Assembly: GCA_963573315.1 (NCBI GenBank)
Contig: OY752152.1
Span: 806,001 to 870,000, forward strand
Direction of reading: 5' to 3'
Length of the DNA stretch: 64,000 nt
Origin: Entomortierella parvispora
Lineage: Eukaryota > Mortierellomycota > Mortierellomycetes > Mortierellales > Mortierellaceae
The notes beneath the pieces were generated by a model. The model had not been told where the DNA came from, searched no databases, and worked only from the letters and a program-made list of their open reading frames with translations. The translations under genes were made by a program, and so were the position numbers. Positions 1 to 12,371 of this stretch are shown in pieces; the first letter of the stretch is position 1, and each line of letters starts with the position of its first letter.

Positions 1-77
1 CATGCGACTCGATTGATCAAGACTGATTCCGTTCACCTTGGTCTTTCACTCCTCTGCTCTACTCTCCACCTACAACC

Positions 78-828
78 ATGCTGCATCTTCTCGGAGTCAA
101 CTTGCCCGATCAGAAGCTGGTGGTACGTTCCCAATGGCAGGACCCAACTGTCGGATCGGCTCTCAGGAACCTGACCACACCAACGAATGCAGGACAGGGG
201 CAATCCAGGAACTGGCGATCGTTCAGGAACTCTACATGGATCACTTTGAATAGAGCGGAAACTCGACCTGCAGTCATCGGAACCACCAATGTTAATCGAA
301 ATATTGAAAGTGGATGAATGACGGGATTTTAATCGCCCTCTAGAGAACCCTGCCCAAACTCGAGATCCCGTAACTCCTTTTCTCCGACGCCTCTTTTCTT
401 ACCATGCTTTCTTTCGTTGTCTCTGTCTATCTCTGCTTCAGCAATACGCCCTCCCTCTTTTCTACGGCATTGGTCAAAAGACTTCGCTCAAGGTCTTGGC
501 CACACTGTCGATTCACAAGTCATGCAAAATCGCCGACTTGTCAGAACCTCAGATCAACCAGCTGTCATCCCTGTTGTCGGATATGAAGATCGAGTCGGAT
601 TTGCGCAAGGAGATTAGGGCCAACATTATGCACCATCGTTCCATTGGTTCCTATGTGGGCCGTCGCCATGCCATGGGATTGCCTGTTCGCGGTCAAAACA
701 CGAGGAACAACGCGAAGACTGCTAAGCGATTGAACGGACGTTGGCTCAAGGCCGAGAAGAGAGAGTACTCTTCTTCAACAAGGTACCAACTTGATGGCAT
801 CACCACAGGGCTCGGAACCGATCAGTGA
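78..828 (+). CDS. Mitochondrial small-subunit ribosomal protein uS13 (S13)
   Basis: Two exons, 78-122 and 442-828, give 143 residues; the 319-bp intron has a GTACGT donor and a CAG acceptor. The N-terminus (MLHLLGVNLPDQKLV) followed by the YGIGQKT turn is the start expected of uS13. The C-terminal half holds the family signature around SYVGRRHAMGLPVRGQNT, then ARR/KRLN-type basic residues that contact 16S-like rRNA at the subunit head. The length and the Leu/Gln-rich YALPLFYGIG stretch fit the mitochondrial rather than the cytosolic (S18e) form. The last ~19 residues after REYSSSTR are not family-like, so a short terminal intron could exist there. It works in the mitoribosome small subunit at the bridge to the large subunit. 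No cleavable presequence is obvious, as in other mitochondrial uS13 proteins. The assignment is secure. Confidence 0.88.
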
Positions 829-3499
829 CATGTCTGGAGGGAGGATTTTTTTTTTCTGGTTGCTGAGACTAACCCCCTGTGTGCACGTTTTTCATTCTAC
901 CTAGATCCGCCATCCCAGCCCCCGACTCGCCTTTCGCCAGCTTTTTCAACCGCTCCTGGTTTTAAAAGAAACCATCATTGTCTTTAGATTGTATTCCTAC
1001 CCTTGCTCCTCATAGATCTTCATCCCCTTGCAATATATTATATTTTTACCCCCTCGAAAATGCTATGCATACACCCTATCGATGGTTGTTCTGTAACACT
1101 CGCTACTTCTTTTAGATGATGGTCAAGTTTGACGAGTCTCTATTTTCAATCGACTAGTCGCAATATCTTGTCCAAGTTAGGCAAACTCTTGAGTTAACAA
1201 AGCTGAAATCGAGAGATGGAGTTCAATAGCCCTCGCTCTGTTCTTAGCCAATGGGCCAAACTGGCATTCACGCGGTCGATTCTTTTTGTTTCGTATTGTG
1301 TCCAAAATCATAACACAGCGTGATAACCCATGCACGCGTCTGTAGGATGCATTGGTGATCGTGTTCATGATGTGGAGAGCGCGAAAATGTCAATGTAGAT
1401 TTTTTGTGCCCTAGGCTTGAACAGCATCCATTGCAGCCCATCGCGTGCAGAGTAGCTAAATACATTCCTCAAAAGTCTCTTCCAACATTTTCTCTCAGCC
1501 TACCAGAAGCCTTTGCTATGAATAATGATGCCATTAACCTACCTCACAGGTTCCAGCAGCCTTCTTCAATGGACCGAGCTCTAGATCAGAGAATCCGAAG
1601 TTGGCAATGCCACTGAAGAGTAGAAAAAAAAATAGATTCACAGAGCGAATATTTTGTTCTGCGGCACATTCATTCCTCCAATTGAGACGCGATTTTTGAA
1701 GAGTGTGGATCGAGGAGTGTGGTAAGACGACGTGAAGAGACAGAATTATAGTTGCAGGCAGGTAAATGCGCTTTTTTACGAAGTGCGATTCTTAGAGTGA
1801 AAGTGGAAAGGAATCCATCCGTCTATGGGGGAGACCGCTTCAAGAGACAATCTGAGAGTCCAGACGTGTGATTCTGCCGCAGCGGTGCAGGAAACTGCTG
1901 TATTACCTTTAGTTCACATTTGACTTCTCTTCGATTGCACCCTTAGTTCTTGCTCAAGGTCCACTGTTGCAATTAATACAATGAGCAAGGGTAATCTCAG
2001 CGTCAAGACATCCTATAGGAGGCCGGCGCTACAAACACGAGAGTACCTTGATAAGGCAAGAGAGCGTATGGGAGAACCCTCTTTCAAGTGTCTAGGCACG
2101 AGTTGCAATCAACCGGGGGGGGGGGGGAGATAACGCACTCCAAAGGAAATGTGCTAAGCTATAGCAGTTGAGGGTGGTGTTGGAACAGGATGAGAACAAA
2201 CAGCAATGGGAAGGAGCTCGGGCATGCCCAGAACAGTTGGCTAGCAGCCAGGTGACTATTGCGCCGGCAGAATTGAAAATGGGGGTGGCAGGGACATTTT
2301 GCTCTTCTTCCGAAAACGGTTGCTCAAAACGGCTTGCTGGGAAGTTCAGAAGCCTTTGTGTGGCCCTCCCAAAGGATCATGTCAGTCGGAGATCAAGGAT
2401 GGTGGAACCACAAATAGCAAATTGGGGACACATTGCTCTGCTGGCAGTCTGGTAGACAACTTCACACCAGCGGAGATCGATGATTCGATTCGGCACATGC
2501 CGTTTGGTAAAGAACGGCGAATCCATTTCAAGGATGCTGTCGGTCAATCGTCGACGCGGTTTTCAACTGCGCGCGGTATTGCATTGAAATGGCTGTGTTC
2601 GTGTTCGTGTTTCATCAATCGCCTCCTAATAGCGGACTTGTTAAAGTTGATGTAGAGAGCTATCGGGCAACAACCCCTTTCCCCCTTGACGGTTGCGGCA
2701 GGGGCATCGGATGTGAGCTTCTTGAAGGAAGAGTACAGTCTCCATGAACGCCGACAGGTGTTTCGATGGCACATGATGGACGGCAGCAGGGCAGGATATA
2801 GAACCATAGGAAGAAGGATCCTCTGCAAGCTGCTCGAGCTGAATATTTTTGGAGTGACACTCACATGTGGACGCGAGATCGGGTACTCGCGAAGTACTTA
2901 TCGGCGACGGTCCACAGATACAACTCTCAAAGAAAGGGCTGGCCCTATGACTCTCGCGACCCTTCTTGTCGAGAGAGACGACGTGTTGACACGGTTTGAC
3001 AATCGTAGTAATCGTAGAAGCGGTATTGGTCCGTGGCGAACAAAAAAAAAAAAGAGATCGGTGGGCAGTGTTTTCTTTTGTTGTCGTTAGTCTTTCCTTT
3101 TTGTGTAATGAAAGCCAGGCTCTGTGTCCACGGTCAATGGAGAGAAGTGGAAAAGCAAAAAAAAAACAAGTGGGTTGTGGGGTCGAGTTGCGTGGAAGAG
3201 CGCCGTCCCGCGCTTGTGAATATCGAGGTTTTTTTTTGTTGTTTGCATTGACCGAAACGCGTCTATGCACGATAAGATGAAGAGAAGGGCAACCTGCTCG
3301 GCAGTCGACCCACATGACCTGCAATGACGACAAGACACAGCGAATGAACACGGGGCATACATGGACACGTACCTGATTTTTATCACGTCAGCAGAGAGGA
3401 TGAAGTGAAAGGCGAACGAACGAACAACCAAGCAGGCGCGAAATTGACAGGCGTGAGAGCGAGTCCCGCAGGCTGATGCAGCATTCCTGCGAGGCAAGA
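829..3499. other. Intergenic region with no supported gene
   Basis: Several open frames of 60-240 codons occur on both strands, but none has recognisable motifs, a plausible splice partner or codon use like the neighbours. It holds a 13-base G run at 2115-2127, A runs near 3042 and 3158, and the 3' flank of the uS13 gene with T-rich stretches near 847. I see no tRNA-like cloverleaf. Confidence 0.5.
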
Positions 3500-3649
3500 G
3501 GCAAGACAGAGAACACGGCAGCTCCAGCTGCATTTTGCACTTTGCACTGCCCAGGCCCAAAGCAACGGTTTGGACCCCCTTTGTCATGCGTCAAGGGGCC
3601 GATCGCCTGTGGGAATGAACAGAGAGAAAGGGATAGAAGGAGAGAGCTG

Positions 3650-4300
3650 CGTGATTCTTGTGTGTGTGTGTGGGTTCGACAATTCAACAACAAGAGCAGG
3701 CCAGCACAGACACAGAACGGGTTTTTTTCGTAAGGCAAGGCAAGGCACTGCAAGCCAAGACAAAAGACCAGGACCCTCAGACAGGAGGACAGGAGGACAC
3801 GCCGGCAAAGCAAAAAGCAAAGCAAGCAAGCAAGCAGCAAGCAAGAACAGAGAAGAGCAAGAGAGCAGAACGGACAGACAGCAGACGAGCAGGCAGGCAG
3901 GCAGGCAGGCTTTGGAGCAGAAGAGTGCAAGAGAACAAGAGAACTATACAGGAACAAGAGAAGAGTGCACCCTTGTGCAACCCCACATCCCGCCCGTCGT
4001 TTGCCTCCTCCCTCGAGTCCCATCGATCCTTCCTCATCTCTACTCTCTCTCTCTCTCTTTTTATTTCTTTCTTTCTCTCTCTCCTTTAAATTCCCTCCAC
4101 TCCACACCCGCGCTTTCTTCTTTCTTCCTTATTTCTGCACTCTTTGTATCCCTCCTTTCGTTCTTCTCGGAATCATTCCTCCTTCGCACTCTTGCGCTCT
4201 CATCCCCCCCTCAGCAGCATCTCTTCATCTCCTTCCCATCCCCTTCTCCCTTCCTCAACTCACTTTTGGCATCCACATTCCCCAGTCGCGTTCCTCACTC
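3650..4300 (+). promoter_or_regulatory. Low-complexity purine then pyrimidine-rich leader of the methyltransferase gene
   Basis: A GT run (3658-3671), GCAAGCAAG-type and AGGCAGGC-type repeats (about 3800-3910) are followed by a strongly CT-rich tract (about 3990-4290) that ends roughly 110 bp before the start codon at 4407. Such CT tracts often lie just upstream of transcription starts in filamentous fungi. That role here is inferred. Confidence 0.45.
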
Positions 4301-4406
4301 ATCTCACGAATTAGACAAAACAGAAGAAAAGGGACCACACTTCTTTTCACCCTTTGCCCCCCACACGACCTTATTTTTGGAAAGGAATCCTGTCAGCGTC
4401 TTCATC

Positions 4407-7400
4407 ATGGGAACCACTCAGTCCTCGCTTCGCCCCTCCGCCTCTTCATCCTCTTCCCCTTCGCTGAAGCATCACTCGTCTTCTTCACATCCAAGCAGTT
4501 TGAAGTCTGGATCGCGCAACAACAGCGGCACCAACCTTCATCACAATAGTCATAATCTTCAGCATCAAAACTCTCTGAGCAGTCTTGGCGGAGCTGGAGG
4601 GGTCGGAGGAGGAGGATCCTCGACGTATCTCGTGTCCAACTCCTCATCCCCGAGTTCCTCGCTGCAAAAGTCTCTCAGCAGGAGACGATCCTCAAGCAAG
4701 AACTCAGAGTCCAACTCGAGTCATGGATCCACTGGCTCCAGTGGAGGCAGCTACTCTCCAAAGCAGCTTTCCCCACAACAACAAACCCAGAAACTACCCA
4801 TTCATCAAGAAGAAACCGAGGAATCCGACTTCCGCATGTACAATGGCCGTCGATTCCACAATACAGAACGAAACTACATGCTGCCAAACGATACCCAGGA
4901 GATTGACAGGTAAGGGAAATGTGATGGCGATTCGCGAAAAGCACGTTGGACGGTTGGACCGAAGGGTGTTTGTTGTGTTTTTGTGTTTGTCATATTTTGC
5001 CGTGTTTATGAGGGCGGTTGTGTGTGTGCTGTGCTATCCTACTCCCTCTGAAGGATGGGGCATGCACCAAAATTGGAGGGAACGACAGAGCGGGAAGGAC
5101 ACAAAAAGTGTTTCGGGTCGACACTCCCTCCTTGCGAGGTGGGCGACTCTTCTTACTGCATGGGATGATAGTGCGCTTGGTCCGACCGGCCTGTCAAGAA
5201 AGCTCCCGAGGGACTGGAGGAGGGGGATTGTAAGTGTGCAAGTGGCTGTCCCTCTGTCTGTCTGACTGGACTCAAGGGTCCAGTTGTGACTCTATCCCAT
5301 GTCAGACATCCCTTTGTCATTGCACAGGCATGCATCGTTCTCCTATTTGCTTTCATTCCAACTCTTTCAACAGTGCAGAGCTTGCAGAGATTTGGGATTC
5401 TCGCAACCACGGAGATGTGAGCGGCAAGAAAGAGACGAGGTGTGTCTCTTGTCGGCTGTGGGTTTCGGTGTGTGTTGAAAGCCCATCACTGTTTAAAACA
5501 TGGTGCGACCGAACTGGCAACGGCTTTTTTTTTTTTTTTTTTTTTTTGTACCCTTGTTTCCTCCCTTTCCAAGAGCGGCGAGGTCGAACAATGATCATGT
5601 TCATGCACGCCAGAGACAGCAAGGAACTGTGTTGTGCTGGAGTGCTACGGGATGTGGTTGGCCCGTGTCTTCATCCGAGGACGAGTGAGGATGGGAGAAC
5701 GGGCGACCCGACTGAACTGCATCCAATTGAATAAGCCCGGTCGTATCCAAATTTATCTCCTCCCACCCGTCAACAAGCCCATCTACATTACTGACTGCAT
5801 ATCAATCCGTCTGTCTTCAGAGACCAAGGATGGCTCATGTTTTGCTAATGTTTTGTCAACTCGCTGTTTACATCTTGCTTTAGACTTCATCTCCAGCACT
5901 ACATCTTCAAGATGGCCATGAACGACACGAACTTCCACGTGCCTTTGCCTGAATGTGCACGCGTCATCGACCTCGGATGTGGGCCTGCCACCTGGACCAT
6001 GGTACGTGTACTGACTGACTACGCATTGATGTGGGACTGGAAGTCCGTTTGTCGTGTGTATTTTCGGGTTTTTCGGTTGTCGGGTGAGAGCTCAGCTCTC
6101 TCAGGAGACCATCTTTGTAGCATCGGCTGGGCTGGGGACAAGACTGCCTCTATAATTTTCCTCCAGGCTCTTTTGGCACAGGAGAGTCGCTGATGTTTGA
6201 GTTGTCTCCTTGAATTGAAGGAAAACGGCGTTTGCTTTCTGATGCAGGGACGCGTCTCAACCAGAATCGACGTCTGAACTTCAACGACGGAATCGGACAA
6301 TCGGATCCTCTTTTGGTTTTCATATGCTTTCAATTGAAAGCTCCCAACTTTTTTTTTTTTTTTTTTTTTGACCTTGGGAACTCCCCAAATATGAGGGAGG
6401 GGTGCACAAAAACAAAACAATGCAATACAAAGAAGGGTGGTGGTAAAGGGTTAGCCCTCCCAGATAAGCCCATGACTAAGCGGAATGCACCTCCCCCACT
6501 CCGCGGCATGGGAAGATTGACAATCTACACTTTCACACCTTCCACCCAACTTTTTTTTCTTTTTGTTTGTTTGGATTATCGCTTTCGTGAGGTTTGTGCT
6601 TTGACTCGGAGAGAATTGCATTAACGGAAGGGGTGCAAGAGTTGACCCGGTCGCGTAGGATGATGACACGTAGAGCCACATCTGGTCCGAGCGATAAACA
6701 GGTGCTTGCTCCGACACAAACGGGAATAGGCTCTGGTCGCATGCAAAACAATGGCTTCTGGGAACTCGGAGGAAAGAGGAACAGGTCTATTTACCTCATG
6801 GAGATTGAGCGAGAAGAGAGCTCTGCAGGCGAGTGTTTTTTAACGATCAGCCAACTCATTTTTTTCCCTCTGTTTCAAATAATGTAGGACATGGCAACAG
6901 ACTTGGCGCTGGTCAACTTTGTGGGCGTGGACATTTCCCCGATTTTCCCAACAGCGATTCATCCTCGCAACTGCAATTTTTACAAGGAGGATTTTGTGGC
7001 GGGAGTATCCCAACGGAACGATACCTTTGACCTGGCCTATCAACGTAATGTTTGTGGAGGGTTTACTACTGAGGATTGGAGCAAGGCTATGATGGAGACA
7101 TACAGGATCTTAAAGCCTGGCGGATGGTACGAATGTGTCGAATCCGATATCACGATCCAGGATGCAGGACCCAAGACGCAGCTGGTTTATGAACATCTGA
7201 GACAATCCATGAGCAATCGAGGCGTAGAGCCGGTGAGGGATGTCAGAAGCATGGACCAAAGGATGCTGGCGACTGGGTTCGTGGATGTTCAGGTCCGAAA
7301 ATATACAGTCAGAGTTGGAGACTGGGGCGGAAAAGTCGGAGGACTGTGGAAAGAGAACATGTTCCAGATATTTGAGACGGTAAGACCGTTCCTGGCACGA

Positions 7401-7535
7401 GCTGCAGGGATCTCAGAGGCCGAGGTCAAAGAGATTGTGCAGGCAATGGAACAGGAGATGGTCGAGTACAAGGCAACACAGACGATCTGGGTCGCGGTTG
7501 GGATGAAGCCAAGGACAACCATCACGAATAAGTGA
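4407..7535 (+). CDS. SAM-dependent class I methyltransferase with N-myristoylation motif
   Basis: Three exons, 4407-4909, 5884-6001 and 6888-7535, join in frame to 422 residues. Residues 1-150 are Ser/His/Asn/Gly-rich and likely disordered. The start MGTTQSSL fits the N-myristoylation pattern (Gly2, Ser6). The fold begins near residue 163 (EIDRLHLQHYIFK). Motif I is VIDLGCGP at about 195-202, the acidic ribose-binding residue is Asp222 in VGVDISPIFP, and the post-motif KPGGW follows. This is the layout of fungal Methyltransf_25/LaeA-like enzymes; the methyl acceptor cannot be predicted. The start at 4407 was chosen because the upstream open frame is only CT-rich leader. Introns of 974 and 886 bp are far longer than others in the window and each holds a long T run. 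Confidence 0.82.
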
Positions 7536-7937
7536 ACCTCTTTCTTCAACAAGCATCATGTCATCTTTTATTCACGTTTCACTCCAACACACGCAACAAA
7601 ACTGTCATTAAAAAAAAATCAAAAATCAAAAAAATATGAGTTGTGCCGTTCAGGGCTTGGGGGATGGAGATCATGCCGCAGCACAATGGTTGAAAATGCA
7701 TGCGAGGCTGCGCCTCGAGAAGCGAGAAAGCCGACATGGAAAGATTAGAAAGTAACGACGTCCATAGCTTGTTTCTGTGCGACGGACAGGCCAGGCAGGC
7801 TGTGCACCGCCCCCTGCTCCGTCCCCCCTGCTGTGCCTCTTTCGGGTTCTTTGATTTGTTGTGACATTTCTTTCCCCCCTTTTATATTTTCGACAGTTCT
7901 GTTGAACCAATTCAGAAAAAGAAAGAAGTCTCTGCTC
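7536..7937. other. Spacer between methyltransferase and DUF1308 gene
   Basis: Holds the AT-rich 3' end of the methyltransferase (A runs near 7611-7636) and the short promoter of the next gene. No other coding potential is supported. A pyrimidine-rich stretch precedes the ATG at 7938. Confidence 0.4.
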
Positions 7938-10146
7938 ATGGACCTACTCCAACGCGCCCAATTCTTACTTCAGGAATGCAATGCCATCATCTCCAGTCTC
8001 GAAGCATGGCGCGCATGCAACAGCACATTAGAAGTCGATGGATTACAGAAAATGACCTCGACATTGCTGGCAGAACAAAAGTTTCTTGAGAAGGTAACGC
8101 AGGGAACCAAGACTGTCAAGGACCAAGGACCAAGGACTCATAGCACCGACTAACTAAGAGGGGCTCAATTTTTCCCATTGATCCATCCAGGTCGCCACTA
8201 CTCCTGCAGACGAGATCAAGGCTGTTCAGATCACGTCGACCAATGTCCCGTATCTCAAGTCCTTGGTCTGGGCTTTGATCCAGAGCCGGAATCCCGTGGC
8301 GATCAACAAGTCGTTCACTTATTCCCTGGACCCGTATACCATCATCGAGCCTTCGGAAAAGTTCAAGGCCTTTAATCCCACTAAACTAACACCAGCCCAG
8401 CAACAACAGCGAGATCAGGCTCGTCACCGACAGCCCAGCAAGAGTGGAGGAAAGGAAACGGCCGGTGCCACCAACAAAGGCAAACGATCTGTCATGAAGC
8501 TAACAAGTTCAAAACCACTGTCAGCCGAGTTGAATAACGAGAAATGGTTTCAGGTCAAGGTCGATGTGGTAGCAGATCATGGAAAGAGTTGGCTTAGGAT
8601 TAACGCTGGAAGTTCCTGGAGTCTGATCCACGAGTTTGCCGGCATGGAGGATTTCAGCGATGAAGATGGAGATAAGGATGAGGATGAGGACGACGAGGAA
8701 GGGGAATCAGGATCAGGATCCGAGCAGCGCGAGGATGACGTGGGCACAGACATGTACAACAAACACGACTCACAGCCATTGATTCAGGGGCGATCACTGT
8801 CCCTCGGAAAGCCAGTTCATGTGAGCAAGGACACACACGCTGACATGGTCCTATTAACGCGTAGTCTTGTTCTCGCTGCAGACCAGAACCGATTACACTA
8901 CCGTCATCGACCAGATATCACGTTGCGATTCGCCGGCGTCTTGCCTCAGGATGACAATTACGATGCCCTGAAGGAGATGATTGAAAAATCTGTCAGGATT
9001 GGAAAGAAGGCTCAGTCTCGAAAGAGTGGAAGGACCCACGATTTCACCGTACCCATTCTGTTTGGACCGCTGGCACCCGAGCTCATGATTGATGATAATC
9101 AGGATCTGGGAAGCAACGAATACATCGACGATGGTGCCGAGAAGCTTGAGGACGAATCAACAACCTCTACTGTTTCATCCGAGTTCCTACAATCCGCCGC
9201 AGCAGTTGTCGCGACTACGTCGATCGATCAGAGATTCGTACCCTTTTCAATCCCAATGATCGTGGACGACATGACGCTTTTTTCCGACACTCTGAACCTC
9301 GACATTACCACCTTAATGGCACTAAGCAGTTTTCTATGTCATACGATTCGGCCGGACCCTACGTTGTTCAAGTCGCCCCCTCTGATCTTGCAGGCTCAAC
9401 AGGAGAATGACAAACCTTTGCTGCCTTTGTTAGCCAAGGTATTCACAGGACGGGAGCGACTGGTTATAACAAGGGTTGCGGCTACACGTTTCTTGTCGAT
9501 TTTGAAGATTATTGGTGGATCGGAAGAGCAGTGGCGAGGCGAGGTGATGCTCCACGACCCTTTTTCGGAAGAGCGCGAGTGGGTTGATGAAGACAAGAAA
9601 GAGGAGCAAGAAAAGGAGATCCGAGAGCGATGGGTCCGAGGATCGGATTGGGCTAGGGAGTATGGCCTCTTTCTAGAAGGTCCACCTCATATCGAGATTG
9701 TAGAGGATAGTTTGGACGAGGAGGATATTTTCGAAGAAGTCGATGATGTGCAGGGAAAAGACAAGGAGGATAAGGACGAGAGCGACGACGGAAATGGGGA
9801 TGATGGCGTTGATGATTCCTCAACCGTTTTCGAGGGCTCGACCACCTCTTCCTCCATGACGATGAGACCTTCTTTGGGGACAACCATGTCGAAAGGATCT
9901 AGCACCACACCAACGATGCGAATGCGACAACGCAAGGAACTCAACATGACTGAACTTCACGCCAAAATATTCCTTTCAGGCTACGAGAGGCAACAAACAA
10001 CCATTACTGCCAACATGGTTGGTTTCAGGACTGTCACTAAAGATGGATTGCTGCCCAAGGATATCAGTGTCTGGTTCCACTCTCCTCGGTCTTTAGCAGA
10101 AGCCAAATTACCTGCTGGATATGTAGTCAAAGGAGGCGAGCTGTAG
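7938..10146 (+). CDS. DUF1308 (UPF0415 / C7orf25-like) protein
   Basis: Two exons, 7938-8093 and 8191-10146, give 703 residues. The N-terminal helix ending AEQKFLEK is the start of the family. The conserved core follows: STNVPYLKSLV, WFQVKVDVVADHGKSWLRI, LNLDITTLMALSSFLCH, TRFLSILKIIGG and the C-terminal ITANMVGFRTVT to SVWFHSPRSLAEAKLP. These match the DUF1308 family typified by human C7orf25, known in outline from memory as a possible PIN-like nuclease relative of unknown role. It is much longer than the human protein because of acidic inserts (Asp/Glu-rich runs near residues 235-260 and 590-625) and a Gln/Lys-rich linker near 120-150. The intron is 97 bp. Function is otherwise unknown. Confidence 0.82.
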
Positions 10147-11270
10147 TCGTTAAAATAGCAGTGTTGCTTCCTTCTTTGCTGAATGTGATACGTTCCAATG
10201 GCTTCATGATTCGGGCGTAAGGGGGTACGTGCCATTGACTGTAGGCAACATAGCGACATCACAGAATGAGCTTGTTGTAGAGCCAGAGGCTGTATTGATA
10301 GACAGCGCGCGACAAAAGATAACACTAAGATAGGTGAGGTGGAGGGTGGTACGAGAAGATTACCGGCATGGAGCAGATGGGCCCTCGTTAAGAATGAACC
10401 AAGATGAAAGATTTCCAATATATCTCGTTTCACTTCGGTTTTGCCGAGACTGAGAAAGATTTGAGTGGACAGTTACCGAGGCGCGCCTGGATCATCCAAA
10501 ACTGAAAACAAACTTGTGGACCATTTTAACAGGAAGAATATAAGTCCTCCTTCACACCATCCACCAACGGCAGCGGTTTTCTTATTGAGGTAAATGCCCG
10601 CCCGCCTCTGTTTCATCGTCGTGCCTCAACATTTACATTTGTTCCTGTTCGTTTCCTTGCCGCACGGAGGACAAAGACGGACAAGGTGTCACGAGAAACT
10701 GGAACTCAGGAACTCAGGAACTCAGGAACTCAGGAACTCAGGAACTCAGGAACGCGCGCCGTTGGCGTCGAGGTTCAAAAATTGTATCTATCCCTGAGGA
10801 GGAAGACAGATTCAGCCCATTGCAACGCATTCTTCATTCCCATCCATTGTGTTTCTCCCCTTTGCCATGTACCTTCACAACACAAGCACACCCCTGTCTT
10901 CGTGTCATCGCCTTGCACAAAAGACAGGTGCTCTCATCGCTCTGGCCGCTCCACACCACAGGCAGGGCCTTGACTATGTTCCGTCGCCTGAATAAAAACC
11001 GCACCCTCCAGCTGCTGCTAGGGTAAGAAACAAAGAGAGCCGCACTTTTTCGGTTTTGAGGGCAGCCTTGGTATGCTCCGTTTAGCCGAGTACGATCTCT
11101 AGACTATCACCGGTCCAACACGGCCCACATTGACTTTTTCATTATTTATCATAATCAAACCCAAGTAAAAGGCTCTGCTCTCTCTTTCTCTCTAGCTTCA
11201 GAGCACCACTTCTATGAATAACTTGAATGTCCTTGCCTGGCTCCCTCCTCAATTGATTGCCCGGGAGAAC
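10147..11270. other. Intergenic region with a short octamer array
   Basis: Holds the 3' flank of the DUF1308 gene and the promoter of the secreted-protein gene. Apart from the octamer array listed separately and a CT tract near 11175-11195, nothing is supported. Confidence 0.4.
10701..10753. repeat. Tandem octamer GGAACTCA, about 6.6 copies
   Basis: Six perfect GGAACTCA units followed by GGAAC, without an interruption. The perfect identity points to recent slippage and makes it a likely length-variable marker. Confidence 0.9.
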
Positions 11271-11274
11271 GCAG

Positions 11275-11280
11275 TATAAA
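11275..11280 (+). promoter_or_regulatory. TATA box of the secreted-protein gene
   Basis: TATAAA followed by AGGG lies 81 bp upstream of the ATG at 11356, the usual distance for a TATA promoter. It is the cleanest TATA element in the window and suits a strongly or conditionally expressed secreted protein. Confidence 0.6.
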
Positions 11281-11355
11281 AGGGAGGAAAGGGCGGATCC
11301 GACTTCTTTTCCTCAGTTTCCTACACTCCCCTTCCCGTTACAAACACGTCCAAAC

Positions 11356-12115
11356 ATGGTCGCCCTTTCCAAAACCATCCTTCTTTTGCTGGGAGTCGCT
11401 GTTGCCTGTGCTTCCGCCGGCAAGTCAACAACCACCACCCATGGCATCAAGAAAGCAACTACCACCCATGGCATCAAGAAGACAACCACCACCCACGTTG
11501 TCAAGAAGACCACCACCACCCGCGTTATCAAAAAGACACCCACCACCACCGTTCCCCCCAAGAAGACACACGCCCCTGTCCCCACTTACTCGCCAATGGA
11601 GATGTCCCAGGTGATCGACTGCCAGACCCAATGCATCTCCCTCACCCCTCCATTCGGCCATCCCCCAGACATCAACGTGAAGGAGTACATGAAGGTCAAG
11701 GACTACGGCAGACTGCCCTTTTTGATCAAAAACATGCAGCCTATCGTCAAGGTACTGTTACCCGGCTCCTGTCTCAATTGGGTCCCCTGTCGCTCACAAC
11801 TTGAACTAATTCCAACCAAAAAAAAAAAAATCTGTCCAATAGCCTTGCGTCAAGGAGCTTCTCAAGTTGAAGGGCAACGCCTCCAAGGTTACCGAGGCCA
11901 GTTTCAACGCTTACGTTCTGTGCAACTCAAAGACCTTGACCAAGAACGAGGATGTCTACTTTGCCAAGAACTACAACTGGAAGAAGAACTTCACCAAGAG
12001 CGAGTGGACCCAGTTCCGAAACCACACTGTGCCTGGATTCAGAAGAGCTCTCCACATTTGCCGAGGTGGTTGTCGCAGAATTCACTTTGCCCACAAGGGA
12101 CCACCAAAGCCCTAA
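11356..12115 (+). CDS. Small secreted protein with Thr-rich tandem repeats
   Basis: Two exons, 11356-11751 and 11843-12115, give 222 residues. Residues 1-21 are a classic signal peptide (hydrophobic ILLLLGVAVAC, then ASA before the cleavage). Residues 23-67 hold about five 9-residue units of the form KKTTTTHxx, dense in Thr and Lys and a likely O-mannosylated stalk. The rest is a compact Cys-containing domain (DCQTQC, PCVKEL, LCNSK and ICRGGC pairs). I do not recognise a family. Ascomycetes have similar small secreted Thr-repeat proteins, but no catalytic motif is seen. The 91-bp intron ends with an A run before TCTGTCCAATAG. A wall-associated or effector-like role is speculation. Confidence 0.72.
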
Positions 12116-12371
12116 ACGCTGTAGACAACTGGTTTTTTCTTATCCCCCTTACAAAATACATGTTGAAACAGCAGTAAATGCTCTCCGTGGGAGGGGTGTC
12201 ACTGGAGAGGTGAAAGAACGAAAGCAGAAAGAAGAAAACGTGAGGATCGAGGATTGCAGCTTGCTCGTGTCAAGGAAGGATAGCGGACCAGTGACAATTC
12301 TCAATGAGCAGGAAGAGTGCACATCCTTCTTCCTGACCACGAAGTTTTCCTTCTAATTCCCTCACAATCGC

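Noticed and set aside
1850..1872. GAGAGTCCAGACGTGTG resembles part of a sequencing-adapter sequence
   Set aside because: The match is partial and short, with differences; there is no abrupt composition change, so chance is more likely than contamination.
2168..2655. Two overlapping open frames (95 and 118 codons) after the G run
   Set aside because: No motif, no splice partner, and codon use unlike neighbouring genes.
3570..4406. In-frame upstream extension of the methyltransferase open frame
   Set aside because: It translates CT-rich leader into Ser/Leu/Phe runs; MGTTQSS at 4407 is the protein-like start.
10977..11027. Short frame MFRRLNKNRTLQLLLG followed by a GTAAG
   Set aside because: Could be a first exon, but no downstream exon with a matching frame was found before the TATA box at 11275.
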